From the NCBI RefSeq assembly GCF_964259225.1, contig NZ_CAXVKN010000088.1: DNA of 7,695 bases; one strand, given 5' to 3'. The position numbers and the translations under genes were made by a program. The number at the start of each line of letters is the position of its first letter. Position 1 is the first letter of the stretch. The DNA is from Catenibacterium mitsuoka_A. GTDB taxonomy: Bacteria; Bacillota_I; Bacilli_A; Erysipelotrichales; Coprobacillaceae. This document shows, piece after piece, positions 1-5,502 of this stretch. The notes beneath the pieces were generated by a model. It was not told the DNA's origin. It did not search any database and saw only the letters and a program-made list of their open reading frames with translations.

Positions 1-221
1 AGTCTATATCCTGAATATTTCTGCTCCACACTTCTCTTAAATCGTCACCTGTAGATTATGGGTATTCAAATAAAATTTTAGATTGTCATTATTAAAATAA
101 ATACTTAGTAACAAAAAAAAGAATCGAGGCTATTGGACAGGAAATCTCTATAAGAAGATGGTTTAAGTTATTCAAGATAATTCTATGTAGACACTTCTTA
201 GTCCAAAGATTTGATTCACAA
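1..221. other. Left-edge region without a recognisable gene
   Basis: I see no supportable gene here. Frame 1 of the plus strand is open from the window edge to a TAG at 52-54, so positions 1-54 could be the tail of a gene lying outside; 17 codons are too few to name it. An arm of an inverted repeat follows (47-80). The rest is AT-rich with short open stretches on both strands that lack starts and ribosome sites. It lies directly downstream of the truncated SIR2-like gene and is probably foreign sequence joined when that gene was cut. Confidence 0.4.
47..80 (+). repeat. Left arm of window-edge inverted repeat
   Basis: This 34-base stretch matches the reverse complement of 7614-7647 at 28 of 34 positions. 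It includes a perfect 18-base core, TGGGTATTCAAATAAAAT, at 59-76. The arms lie near the two edges of the window and point inward. The likeliest explanation is that they are ends of related insertion sequences or of a transposon flanking the region, but no transposase is visible to prove it. Confidence 0.6.
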
Positions 222-500
222 CTATAGACAAAGAAACTTGCGGCGAAACCATTCCTTATTGAAGTCTTCCTCTATAAGTGATGCTATTTTAGGATTAATA
301 CCATATGGACTATTTTCAAAAGATACTCGATCTTCATAAGAACGATATGCAAATGAATCTTGTTTTAATTTATCAGCCATTACTTTTAACAATCCTATCC
401 AATCAGGTAAATTATAATATCTTCTTGATAATCCTGAACCAACAAACAAAAAAGGTATTGTATCTAAGCTTTCAATAAGCTGTTCAATTGTTTTGCTCAT
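222..500 (-). pseudogene. Truncated SIR2-like NAD-binding domain protein
   Basis: The 92-residue product starts at the ATG at 500, seven bases or so below an AGAAAGGATGG ribosome site; a start six codons upstream would leave this site unused. Residues 17-34 read FLFVGSGLSRRYYNLPDW, the glycine-rich nucleotide loop that opens SIR2-like domains of bacterial defence proteins. GINPKIASLIEEDFN (68-81) also fits that family. Known members are several hundred residues long and consume NAD during phage infection; this one stops soon after EEDFNKEWF. The last residues and the sequence beyond show no SIR2 similarity in any frame that I can see. The NAD-hydrolysing fold cannot form, so I call it a remnant. 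It sits below the terminator at 718-747, apart from the DprA-ImmA operon. The family call is fairly sure; absence of function is inferred from length. Confidence 0.75.
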
Positions 501-530
501 AAAACCATCCTTTCTCACTGATATTTATGT

Positions 531-608
531 CTAAAACTCTTTTAAGCAATTTAATACTCTGCTTAATTCTTTGTCATGGATTATGAAAATACTCTCTTCT
601 AGATACAA
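531..608 (-). CDS. Possible 25-residue ORF or tail of a lost gene
   Basis: A TTG at 606-608 opens a reading frame of 25 codons ending in TAG, about 30 bases before the SIR2-like start. AGGAG lies roughly eight bases upstream of the TTG. The peptide ends KELSRVLNCLKEF and looks like an ordinary amphipathic protein C-terminus, so it may be what remains of a gene that once preceded the SIR2-like gene in an operon. I do not recognise a family. A perfect inverted repeat, TTAAGCA with TGCTTAA eleven bases apart (542-566), lies inside it and could equally be an operator for the gene at 222-500. Confidence 0.25.
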   Translation of the reverse strand: MYLEESIFIIHDKELSRVLNCLKEF

Positions 609-717
609 AATAAGTCTCCTATATTATCTATACCCTTTATACGTAAAGATTACTTAATAAAAATGCATATTAGTTTTTATCTCTTCCAACTTATAGAAGC
701 ATGAACATTCTTGCAAT

Positions 718-747
718 AAAAAATAAGCCAGATTTCTCTGACTTATT
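718..747 (-). terminator. Intrinsic terminator after ImmA gene
   Basis: Read on the minus strand, AATAAGTCAGA pairs with TCTGGCTTATT across a GAAA loop, an 11-bp stem with one G-T wobble, followed by TTTTTT. It lies about 35 bases after the stop of the ImmA/IrrE-type gene and closes the dprA-like/immA-like operon. Confidence 0.85.
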
Positions 748-780
748 CAAGCTTAAACTCATAAAAAATCTGACACTCCT

Positions 781-1365
781 TTAAAGCTTTGTATTTATCA
801 CTTGTTTTAAACGTCTTTGTACTGCAACTTGGGGCGCATTAAATGTATCAGATAATGCACGAATAAGAAGTTCTAGATCATTAATATTGTGAGATAACTC
901 AGTATATGCTTCTTTGAAAGATGTTAGTGGCATTAATAAAGCATCCGCAAAACGAATAGCTCTTAGTTCTATATCATTGATTCTATATGTATGAGAATAC
1001 TCATTACTTGGATTACTATCATAGATGTAGTGAGCCAACTCATAGCATAAAGAGAAAAGAATTTCTTCATCAGTATATTCACTACTTAAAATAATGATCT
1101 TATTACTTTTGTATTTATCAATGAGTTGATTTGATATGCCTATTGTTGCTTTGATACGGTAATCATTGAATTTTGTAGTATAGATTGTAAAGCCTAAAAC
1201 TTTCGCAATTCCCATAACAGGTACTCTTCTTTTATTGAGTTTTAAGTTGTATTCTGGATTATTCAATAGAGTATTGAGTAAATCTTCAGCATCAGTATCT
1301 AGTTGGTTGTAATCAAAGTAATTGAATAAATTATGTTGTTTATAGTTTTCTATTTCAATACACAT
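781..1365 (-). CDS. ImmA/IrrE-type metallopeptidase (COG2856/DUF955), active-site histidine replaced
   Basis: This 194-residue protein has the family layout. A helical N-terminus leads to 'VMGIAKVLGFTIY' (50-62), then the zinc site, then ELRAIRFADALLMP (133-146). In the last motif E133 is the expected third zinc ligand. Family peptidases cleave repressors, as ImmA does with ImmR of ICEBs1. Here the HExxH motif reads YELAH (108-112): the first histidine is a TAT tyrosine codon, one transition from CAT. The catalytic glutamate E109 and second histidine H112 remain. Zinc binding may therefore be weak or lost, making this a possible non-catalytic sensor or a decayed enzyme. The ATG at 1365 has AAAGGAGAG just upstream, beginning at the stop codon of the DprA-like gene, 13 bases away, so the two are cotranscribed. 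Family assignment is firm; the target is unknown, and no repressor gene is adjacent. Confidence 0.85.
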   Translation of the reverse strand: MCIEIENYKQHNLFNYFDYNQLDTDAEDLLNTLLNNPEYNLKLNKRRVPVMGIAKVLGFTIYTTKFNDYRIKATIGISNQLIDKYKSNKIIILSSEYTDEEILFSLCYELAHYIYDSNPSNEYSHTYRINDIELRAIRFADALLMPLTSFKEAYTELSHNINDLELLIRALSDTFNAPQVAVQRRLKQVINTKL

Positions 1366-1378
1366 ATATGCTCTCCTT

Positions 1379-2263
1379 TTAATCTATTTCTTTACTTAAT
1401 AGTTCTAATACTTCTTTTATATTCTTAAAGGTATGTGCTCCCTTTTGTATATACTTTTTAGGCCATAAGAGAGAAGATTGTAGTAATGAGTAAGGTATCA
1501 AGATGTCTCTACCTTGCTTTATACAGTGATCTGCTTGTCTTAATGCCCCACTCTTCTCTCCTGCTTCCATGATAATAGTCGCAATAGAAATACCACTCAT
1601 AGTCGCATTTCTTGTAGGGAAATTCCATTTATATACTTTATTACAAGGTGGGAATTGTGAGACAACAAGTCCATGTTTTTCAATTGTGAGTTGAAGGTCT
1701 TTATTTTCTTTAGGATAGTACTGGTTAATAGGTGTTCCTATGACAGCTATAGTTCTTCCATTGTTTTTTAATGCTGTTTGGTGGGTTATTGTATCTATCC
1801 CTTTTGCAAGTCCTGCATTAACTACTATATTTCTTTTTACTAATGCTTTTACGAGTATTTCCGTTTTTTCCATTGCTTCCCTAGAAGCATTTCTACTCCC
1901 TACTACACTGACAGACTTTTCATTTAATAAGTGTACATTGCCTTTAAGGAATAAATATGGTGGTGCTGTTGGAATCACAGCTAATAGTTTAGAGTATATC
2001 TCATCACCTTTTTTAACTAATATAACGTCTTCTGGGAGTGTTTTGAAACTGTCCTTGACTCTTAGATAGGTATGATAGAAATCCTTCTCTGATACGTGTA
2101 ATTGTAAGGATAAGTAAGGGATATTATGTATGAGACCACTTCTATAATTGAAGTGGTCTAGTTGTACTATGAATTGACTTGCTTTCTTATCGTTACAATT
2201 GAAATATTGTTGGATTGTATAATACAAAATAGCATCTCTTACATATACATTATTGATGTCCAT
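1379..2263 (-). CDS. DprA/Smf-like DNA-processing protein, accessory type
   Basis: The 294-residue protein begins at the ATG at 2263, preceded by AAAGGAGG; the 48 in-frame codons upstream run through the promoter and are not coding. The Rossmann-type DprA domain is clear: VGSRNAS (121-127), GLAKGIDTITHQTAL (151-165), AVIGTPINQYYPKENKDL (173-190), FPTRNATMSGIS (215-226) and IIMEAGEKSGALRQADH (230-246). Classical DprA binds single-stranded DNA and loads RecA during transformation. The N-terminal 90 residues are divergent, and no C-terminal winged-helix domain is present. Its partner is an ImmA/IrrE-type protein rather than topA or competence genes, so it is probably an accessory paralogue acting on foreign DNA or sensing it. 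The family call is strong; the defence role is inference. I give no dprA symbol because this is unlikely to be the chromosomal orthologue. Confidence 0.88.
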   Translation of the reverse strand: MDINNVYVRDAILYYTIQQYFNCNDKKASQFIVQLDHFNYRSGLIHNIPYLSLQLHVSEKDFYHTYLRVKDSFKTLPEDVILVKKGDEIYSKLLAVIPTAPPYLFLKGNVHLLNEKSVSVVGSRNASREAMEKTEILVKALVKRNIVVNAGLAKGIDTITHQTALKNNGRTIAVIGTPINQYYPKENKDLQLTIEKHGLVVSQFPPCNKVYKWNFPTRNATMSGISIATIIMEAGEKSGALRQADHCIKQGRDILIPYSLLQSSLLWPKKYIQKGAHTFKNIKEVLELLSKEID

Positions 2264-2282
2264 AGTAGCCTCCTTTAGGAGT

Positions 2283-2311
2283 ATTCTATTATTGGAATGA
2301 GTGATTATCAA
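2283..2311 (-). promoter_or_regulatory. Predicted promoter of the dprA-like/immA-like operon
   Basis: On the minus strand TTGATA (2311-2306) is followed after exactly 17 bases by TAGAAT (2288-2283), a good sigma-70/SigA match. Transcription would start near 2276, leaving a leader of about a dozen bases that is essentially just the AGGAGG ribosome site. No dyad operator is evident in the spacer. Confidence 0.6.
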
Positions 2312-2327
2312 GAGAAGATAAACTATA

Positions 2328-2356
2328 TTGCACTTATAGTGTGAAGCTAGTAGAAT
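2328..2356 (+). promoter_or_regulatory. Predicted promoter of the DUF6718-like gene
   Basis: TTGCAC (2328-2333) and TAGAAT (2351-2356) are separated by exactly 17 bases. The start of transcription would be near 2363, so the AGGAGGT at 2363-2369 lies at the extreme 5' end of the message. The promoter is divergent from that of the dprA-like gene, with the two -35 boxes only 16 bases apart, so a single bound protein could affect both. Confidence 0.55.
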
Positions 2357-2377
2357 CAAAGCAGGAGGTATAAACAT

Positions 2378-2599
2378 ATGTGTTATCTTATCGCAAAAAG
2401 GATGCATAAACCTGGATGTATCGCATTACAGACAGAGCCTGGAGAAGAAATGGCAAAATTTGTAGATAGAATACAAGAAAAACTTGGGTATGACATAGAG
2501 ATTATTACTATCAGTAGACCTACTGCATATGGAGAGTATGAACCTTATCGTTTTGTAAGTAGTTATGAGGAGTTTGAAAAAGAGGCAAGTCTACTTTAA
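2378..2599 (+). CDS. Small protein resembling DUF6718 family
   Basis: The 73-residue product starts at an ATG eight bases after a strong AGGAGGT and ends inside a terminator. It opens MCYLIAKRMHKPGCIALQT, and a second conserved-looking block, ITISRPTAYGEYEPYRFV (43-60), follows a helical, acidic middle. I recognise this pattern from small Firmicute proteins annotated DUF6718; the function of the family is unknown to me. There is no signal peptide, membrane helix or cysteine pair. The gene is monocistronic, with its own divergent promoter and terminator, and sits back to back with the dprA-like operon. That arrangement could make it a partner or merely a neighbour. Codon use and composition match the dprA-like gene. 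Confidence 0.75.
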   Translation: MCYLIAKRMHKPGCIALQTEPGEEMAKFVDRIQEKLGYDIEIITISRPTAYGEYEPYRFVSSYEEFEKEASLL

Positions 2600-2629
2600 A
2601 AGGAATCCTTAGTGTTTAGGATTCCTTTT
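2598..2629 (+). terminator. Intrinsic terminator overlapping the stop codon
   Basis: AAAAGGAATCCT (2598-2609) pairs perfectly with AGGATTCCTTTT (2618-2629) around an 8-base loop. The stem begins within the TAA stop of the preceding gene. The run of T on one side and A on the other could let it work in both directions. The stem core is shared with the terminator at 5503-5528. Confidence 0.85.
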
Positions 2630-2778
2630 ATGCTCTATAAACTAACTTGTAATATGCTACTCGATATTTTTATGCATACCTTTGCATTTTTATAACTTGA
2701 GCCTCTTAATAAGTTTGAAACAATAAGCTCCCATTTACACCCATACTACGTGATAAATAAAATATAGGAAACCCCTAG

Positions 2779-2893
2779 TTATTTTGAATTACCTAAGATA
2801 TCAAATGCACTCTTGCCTTTTCTATTAAACTCACTTGTCTATTTTCTTCAACCACTCTATCAGTGTCAGAATATTAGCCTGCCGTTTCTTCAT
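2779..2893 (-). pseudogene. Frameshifted short coding remnant of unknown origin
   Basis: An ATG at 2893, inside the 3' end of the upstream gene, opens a 20-residue frame ending IEWLKKIDK and a TGA (2831-2833). Removing one T there would continue into 17 codons reading EFNRKGKSAFDILGNSK and a TAA at 2779. The joined 37 residues look like genuine protein, perhaps the end of a transposase or the start of a lost operon partner. No ribosome site precedes the ATG. I cannot name a family, and chance is possible. From about 2630 to 2778 I see nothing else convincing. Confidence 0.25.
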
Positions 2894-3107
2894 AATATCT
2901 ATCTGCTATATATTCCGCTGACTCTGCCCACAGACCGTTTTCTGTTTCCTGCAACGTCTTATATGTTTCTGATTTATAAAAACGTAATACAGCTTCTTCA
3001 AAACTAATTTGAAAATGTTCCTGTAATAATTTCACTACATCTCTGATCTGTATACATACATTCATCGTAATGTCTTTTCCATTAAAACTATATATTTTTT
3101 CTGGCAT
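2874..3107 (-). CDS. Conserved-looking 77-residue protein of unknown function
   Basis: AGGAGG lies six bases before the ATG at 3107, a well-formed start. The protein is mostly helical and acidic, with a hydrophobic-patterned centre 'VCIQIRDVVKLLQEHF' (17-32) and a tail rich in charged and aromatic residues, FYKSETYKTLQ (43-53) and WAESAEYIADRYYEE (60-74). No membrane helix, cysteine motif or catalytic signature is visible. It resembles small Firmicute proteins encoded in toxin-antitoxin-like clusters, but I cannot assign a family with certainty and no obvious toxin lies beside it. A TAGAAT hexamer (3140-3135) lies just upstream, with a palindrome AACCGGTT (3121-3128) between it and the ribosome site. 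These hint at a separate, repressible promoter rather than simple cotranscription with the kinase gene 72 bases upstream. Confidence 0.7.
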   Translation of the reverse strand: MPEKIYSFNGKDITMNVCIQIRDVVKLLQEHFQISFEEAVLRFYKSETYKTLQETENGLWAESAEYIADRYYEETAG

Positions 3108-3179
3108 AAGAAATCCTCCTAACCGGTTTTAGATATTCTAAGACTTTTTCTGTATGATTGAAAAAAATACCTAACTCCT

Positions 3180-3737
3180 TTACTTTCTACAATCGTCATT
3201 TTTTAAATTATACTCCGTGATTATTCTATCCACAACTTCTTCCGGTGACTTGTTATTAACAAATACACGATTGTGTATCCCTATCTTAGCATTAACCATT
3301 CCGTACCAATCTAGATCTGCTTGAATCTCTTTCATATAATAATCTTTATTCGCATTTTTGTAATTATCATCAGTATAGATCTCGTCATTTTCATCACTAA
3401 ATACAAGCCTCGAAAAAATATTCTCTGGAGTATCGTACAGCTCAATCAGCAAATTATCGTCCGAAATAATGCTTGTTTTAAAGCTTTCAATATAAGAAAT
3501 GGGTGAAATTGCAAAGACAACATCTTCTTCCATTTTAATAATCTTCTTGATAATACTTCCTCGTTTCTGATCTCTCCACCGTAAATTCTCAATGTTAACA
3601 AATTCCTCAAGAGATATTTTCAAGCGGTTTTTCACTTCTTCATCTAAATCGATAAACTTAATATCTAATCGTTCAGCAAGTAATTTCCCCACAGTAGTTT
3701 TTCCAACGTTAGAAACTCCAAACAAACATATCTTCAT
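3180..3737 (-). CDS. P-loop kinase, shikimate-kinase-like fold, substrate unknown
   Basis: The start at 3737 follows a GAAGGGGGGA ribosome site and puts the Walker A loop GVSNVGKT at residues 7-14; the upstream in-frame ATG would add 16 basic residues and leave this site inside the gene. The 185-residue length and the order Walker A, then FIDLDEEV (28-35), match shikimate kinases and related nucleoside-monophosphate-kinase folds. However, the substrate-binding glycine triplet of AroK is replaced by FAISPI around residues 75-80, and the second helix carries WRDQKR (54-59) rather than the usual FR..E pattern. It therefore probably phosphorylates something else, or is an accessory relative. The C-terminal half is rich in acidic and tyrosine residues. 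A broken gene of unknown function lies 54 bases upstream in the same direction. Kinase fold is likely; the reaction is not established. Confidence 0.7.
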   Translation of the reverse strand: MKICLFGVSNVGKTTVGKLLAERLDIKFIDLDEEVKNRLKISLEEFVNIENLRWRDQKRGSIIKKIIKMEEDVVFAISPISYIESFKTSIISDDNLLIELYDTPENIFSRLVFSDENDEIYTDDNYKNANKDYYMKEIQADLDWYGMVNAKIGIHNRVFVNNKSPEEVVDRIITEYNLKNDDCRK

Positions 3738-3759
3738 TCCTCTGTCCCCCCTTCTTTTG

Positions 3760-3777
3760 ATATAGTTGTCACTATAT
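3760..3777 (-). promoter_or_regulatory. Dyad ATATAGT-N4-ACTATAT, possible operator
   Basis: A perfect inverted repeat of seven bases per arm with a four-base centre lies 22 bases before the kinase start codon, just above its ribosome site. TATAGT within it could serve as a -10 element, though no good -35 box is placed for it. An operator for a small repressor is a reasonable reading; an mRNA hairpin just above the ribosome site is the alternative. Confidence 0.4.
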
Positions 3778-3791
3778 GTCATCATAATAAT

Positions 3792-4263
3792 TCAACGCAC
3801 ACTCACATAATTTAATGTGTAAAATGGTTCTTCATTTTTTATTTTATCAGGCAATAGTTTCCATAAGTCATACATCTTTTTGCTCAATCCAATAATGTCA
3901 CTTTCTTTATAAACAGTTTTTAATTCACTCATCAACTGACCACCAAATTTTATGGTATCAAAAGACAATTTGTTCATTAACTGATATAAATATAACATAG
4001 CATTTTTGTAATCTCTGCCTTCTAAGTCAAACAAAATCTCATCTTCCGGAGTATAACAGAACAGATTATCAAGAGCTTCTCTATTTTCACCATGTTTTTT
4101 ATATCCAATATTACATAGCAATAAATATACAAATAATTCTTCTATGTTTCCTGCCCTTCCTTGATAGCCTAATTATACCATGGGATCATTATATAAATCA
4201 TCCTTTTGCATACAACTTGTCGTAAAAACAAACTCCAAAAGAGATATTTCCCTTTGGGCTCAT
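3792..4263 (-). pseudogene. Broken gene of unknown function (frameshift plus nonsense codon)
   Basis: The longest open piece is 109 codons from a TTG at 4121, but no ribosome site precedes it. The same frame continues upstream through LGYQGRAGNIEELFVYLL to a TAA at 4173-4175 and beyond it through DLYNDPMV. A one-base shift near 4200 joins this to an ATG at 4263 whose frame reads MSPKGNISFGVCFYDKLYAK before a TGA. The pieces read smoothly as one protein of roughly 155 residues, ending in a helical, lysine-rich domain. I therefore regard it as a decayed single gene. I do not recognise the family; size and composition would suit an immunity protein or other small cytoplasmic protein. The C-terminal piece could still be translated from the TTG, but I doubt it. 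Confidence 0.55.
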
Positions 4264-4302
4264 ACATTCATCAGCTATCCATTTTCCATTTCATTTTTTC
4301 CT

Positions 4303-4354
4303 CATGATCACGAGACTTTTTTCTCTATTTTTTCAAATCATGAAGTCTCTCATG
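4303..4354. repeat. Imperfect inverted repeat
   Basis: CATGA-TCAC-GAGACTT (4303-4318) pairs with AAGTCTCTCATG (4343-4354), giving seven plus five base pairs interrupted by a 4-base bulge, with a loop of 24 T-rich bases. It overlaps the scrap of XRE-type coding sequence and may be fortuitous; it lacks the tight loop of a terminator. Confidence 0.3.
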
Positions 4355-4375
4355 GATACTTGTTTTAACATGCAT
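4325..4375 (-). pseudogene. Scrap of an XRE-type regulator N-terminus
   Basis: An ATG at 4375 opens sixteen codons, MHVKTSIHERLHDLKK, followed by TAG. The pattern V-K-T-S-I-H-E-R-L-x-D-L-R/K-K is one I know from the first helix of helix-turn-helix regulators carried on conjugative elements of gut Firmicutes. Nothing recognisable as the recognition helix follows. It is short, so the match could mislead. It lies among other remnants, between the broken gene at 3792-4263 and the metallophosphoesterase scrap. Confidence 0.4.
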
Positions 4376-4419
4376 ATCCTTTTTCTAAACAATCATATAA
4401 TAGATCTTTGCAAATAGTG

Positions 4420-4509
4420 TTACAACACATGGAAAGAGCTAAATATGTGCTTCATTTCCTCTACCCAACCACTCCAGTATTCATGATCACCTGTAACATA
4501 GTATGTATG
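4420..4509 (-). pseudogene. Metallophosphoesterase fragment next to IS21 end
   Basis: Thirty minus-strand codons read YYVTGDHEYWSGWVEEM and continue KHIFSSFHVL before a TAA at 4420-4422. This matches the GNHE block of calcineurin-like phosphoesterases of the YkuE type (usual form YYVTGNHEYWS), with the asparagine changed to aspartate. The rest of the domain, with its other metal ligands, is missing. Similarity begins directly next to the putative IS21 terminus at 4511, so the element probably inserted into this gene. Upstream coding sequence beyond the element is absent, replaced by an alcohol dehydrogenase fragment. Confidence 0.6.
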
Positions 4510-4528
4510 ATGAGTATTCCGCTAATGG

Positions 4529-4614
4529 AAGACCACTCGTTACGGTAGAGAAGTCCACTCAGTACGCTGACCAAGTCCACCTTGCTCAAAAATTGAATTC
4601 GCTCAAAAGTCCAC
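4529..4614. repeat. IS21 multiple terminal repeats
   Basis: On the plus strand AAGTCCAC occurs at 4551, 4573 and 4607, with a variant AAGACCAC at 4529. The first three intervals are 22, 22 and 34 bases. GCTCAAAA also appears twice, at 4584 and 4601. Multiple short repeats at the ends, bound by the IstA transposase, are typical of IS21 elements. Confidence 0.7.
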
Positions 4615-4666
4615 TATGGATTTGAAAAAGGCATAACATTTTTTTATCATTATGCCTTCACTATTT

Positions 4667-5016
4667 TTATTGTTTTATTCTTGAGTATTCTTCACGTAAT
4701 GATTTTTCGTGTTAAATAATTAGTTAGGAACTATTAATGATTCTATCTAAAATAGCGTCTGCAATAGGTCCTCCATCTAATAATTGATGCCATCCATTGA
4801 ATGAGTATCGACTATAGAAAATGGTTGATTTTTTATTACAACGAATTTTCATCAACTCTAGAAGGTCACTTCTTTCAGATTCGTTTGTTGGTTTCAATAA
4901 AAATTCATCGATAATCAACAGATCATACTTCCCCAATCTCTTTAAGTATTCATTGTATTTTCCTTGAATTCTCTTTTCTTCAAATTTTGAAAATAATTCA
5001 GGCAATCTGATATGTT
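4667..5016 (-). pseudogene. istB: istB fragment (IS21 helper ATPase), broken at both ends
   Basis: The reading frame enters at about 5014 as HIRLPELFSKFEEKRIQGKY and continues through YDLLIIDEFLLKPT, the Walker B region of the AAA+ domain. SDLLELMKIRCNKKSTIF, then GWHQLLDGGPIADAILDRI, follow; all are diagnostic of IstB. The Walker A half is missing, so ATP binding is lost. A TAA at 4724-4726 and another at 4712-4714 interrupt the C-terminal tail, whose continuation, HEKSLREEYSRIKQ, is still readable to a TAA at 4667. Full IstB is about 250 residues; some 115 codons remain. There is no true start; the TTG at 5005 is simply an internal leucine codon. Confidence 0.85.
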
Positions 5017-5496
5017 GTGGTTGATATTAATGAATGGCGTCTATCTAAAGCAAAAGATATGTGTGCTATTCCTTATAATGCGAAAGAAAGAAATTTACTA
5101 GGATTCCTACAAGAGTTATATGGTAATATACTTATTAATTTCGGTGGTTCTCCTGTTGTAGATATTGATTTATTTATCGATACTTCTGGAGCAAATAATG
5201 TGATTCCTGAAGTAACAAAAATAGCTAAGATGAACAGTAGACTTGTTATTATAGCGTTATATCATCATGATAGTACATTTAACCCACTAGATCTTGTATA
5301 TTCAGAGATGGAAATAATGGAATCTATTGCCTATAATGCAGTAGATATTAAACAGTGTATTGAAGCATTACATAAGAAATCTACACCTGTAGAAAAGATT
5401 ATTACACATCATTATGTATTAGATGATATAGATAAAGCATTTAAACAAGCAGCAAAGAGTAATGAAACATTAAAGATACTTATTGATCGTGAGTAA
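5011..5496 (+). pseudogene. C-terminal half of a zinc-type alcohol dehydrogenase (MDR family)
   Basis: The frame reads VVVDINEWRLSKAKDM at the IS junction, the second strand of the NAD-binding Rossmann fold, where the acidic residue binds the adenosine ribose. 'DLFIDTSGANNVIPEVTKIAK' (about 53-73) and the tail 'HHYVLDDIDKAFKQAAKSNETLKILI' are typical of threonine, butanediol and sorbitol dehydrogenase relatives. The N-terminal catalytic domain with all zinc ligands, and the glycine-rich dinucleotide loop, are gone; full proteins have about 340 residues, and about 160 remain. A GTG at 5017 could start the frame but has no ribosome site. The 3' end is intact, with its own terminator, so loss came from the left through the event that joined it to istB. 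It is surely non-functional as a dehydrogenase. Confidence 0.85.
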
Positions 5497-5502
5497 TATG
5501 CT

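Larger units (their letters stand above)
4511..5016 (-). mobile_element. Truncated IS21-family element (end plus partial istB)
   Basis: The remnant contains the 3' two-fifths or so of istB and the downstream terminal region with repeated GTGGACTT motifs. The terminus is placed at 4511, where the strand begins TGAGTATTCC, because phosphoesterase-like coding sequence resumes immediately beyond. The element lacks istA, the start of istB and the opposite end. The broken edge near 5012-5016 joins internal IS sequence to an alcohol dehydrogenase gene, so a deletion or recombination, not transposition, made that junction. It cannot move by itself. Confidence 0.8.

Noticed and set aside
134..206. Split inverted repeat TTGGAC...TAAGAAG against its reverse complement
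   Set aside because: Pairing needs a 12-base bulge and a loop of over 30 bases; likely fortuitous in AT-rich DNA.
1740..2069. Plus-strand open frame of 109 codons
   Set aside because: It lies opposite the dprA-like gene, has no ribosome site and reads as low-information hydrophobic sequence; the minus-strand protein has clear motifs.
2635..2745. Minus-strand open stretch of about 37 codons with no start
   Set aside because: It follows a TAG directly, has no ribosome site and no recognisable motif; competing frames are equally open.
2813..3007. Plus-strand open frame of 64 codons
   Set aside because: It is antisense to the 77-residue gene and has no ribosome site; its hydrophobic, proline-rich translation is typical of shadow frames.
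4180..4368. Plus-strand open frame of 62 codons
   Set aside because: It runs opposite the broken gene and regulator scrap, lacks a ribosome site and resembles no protein.
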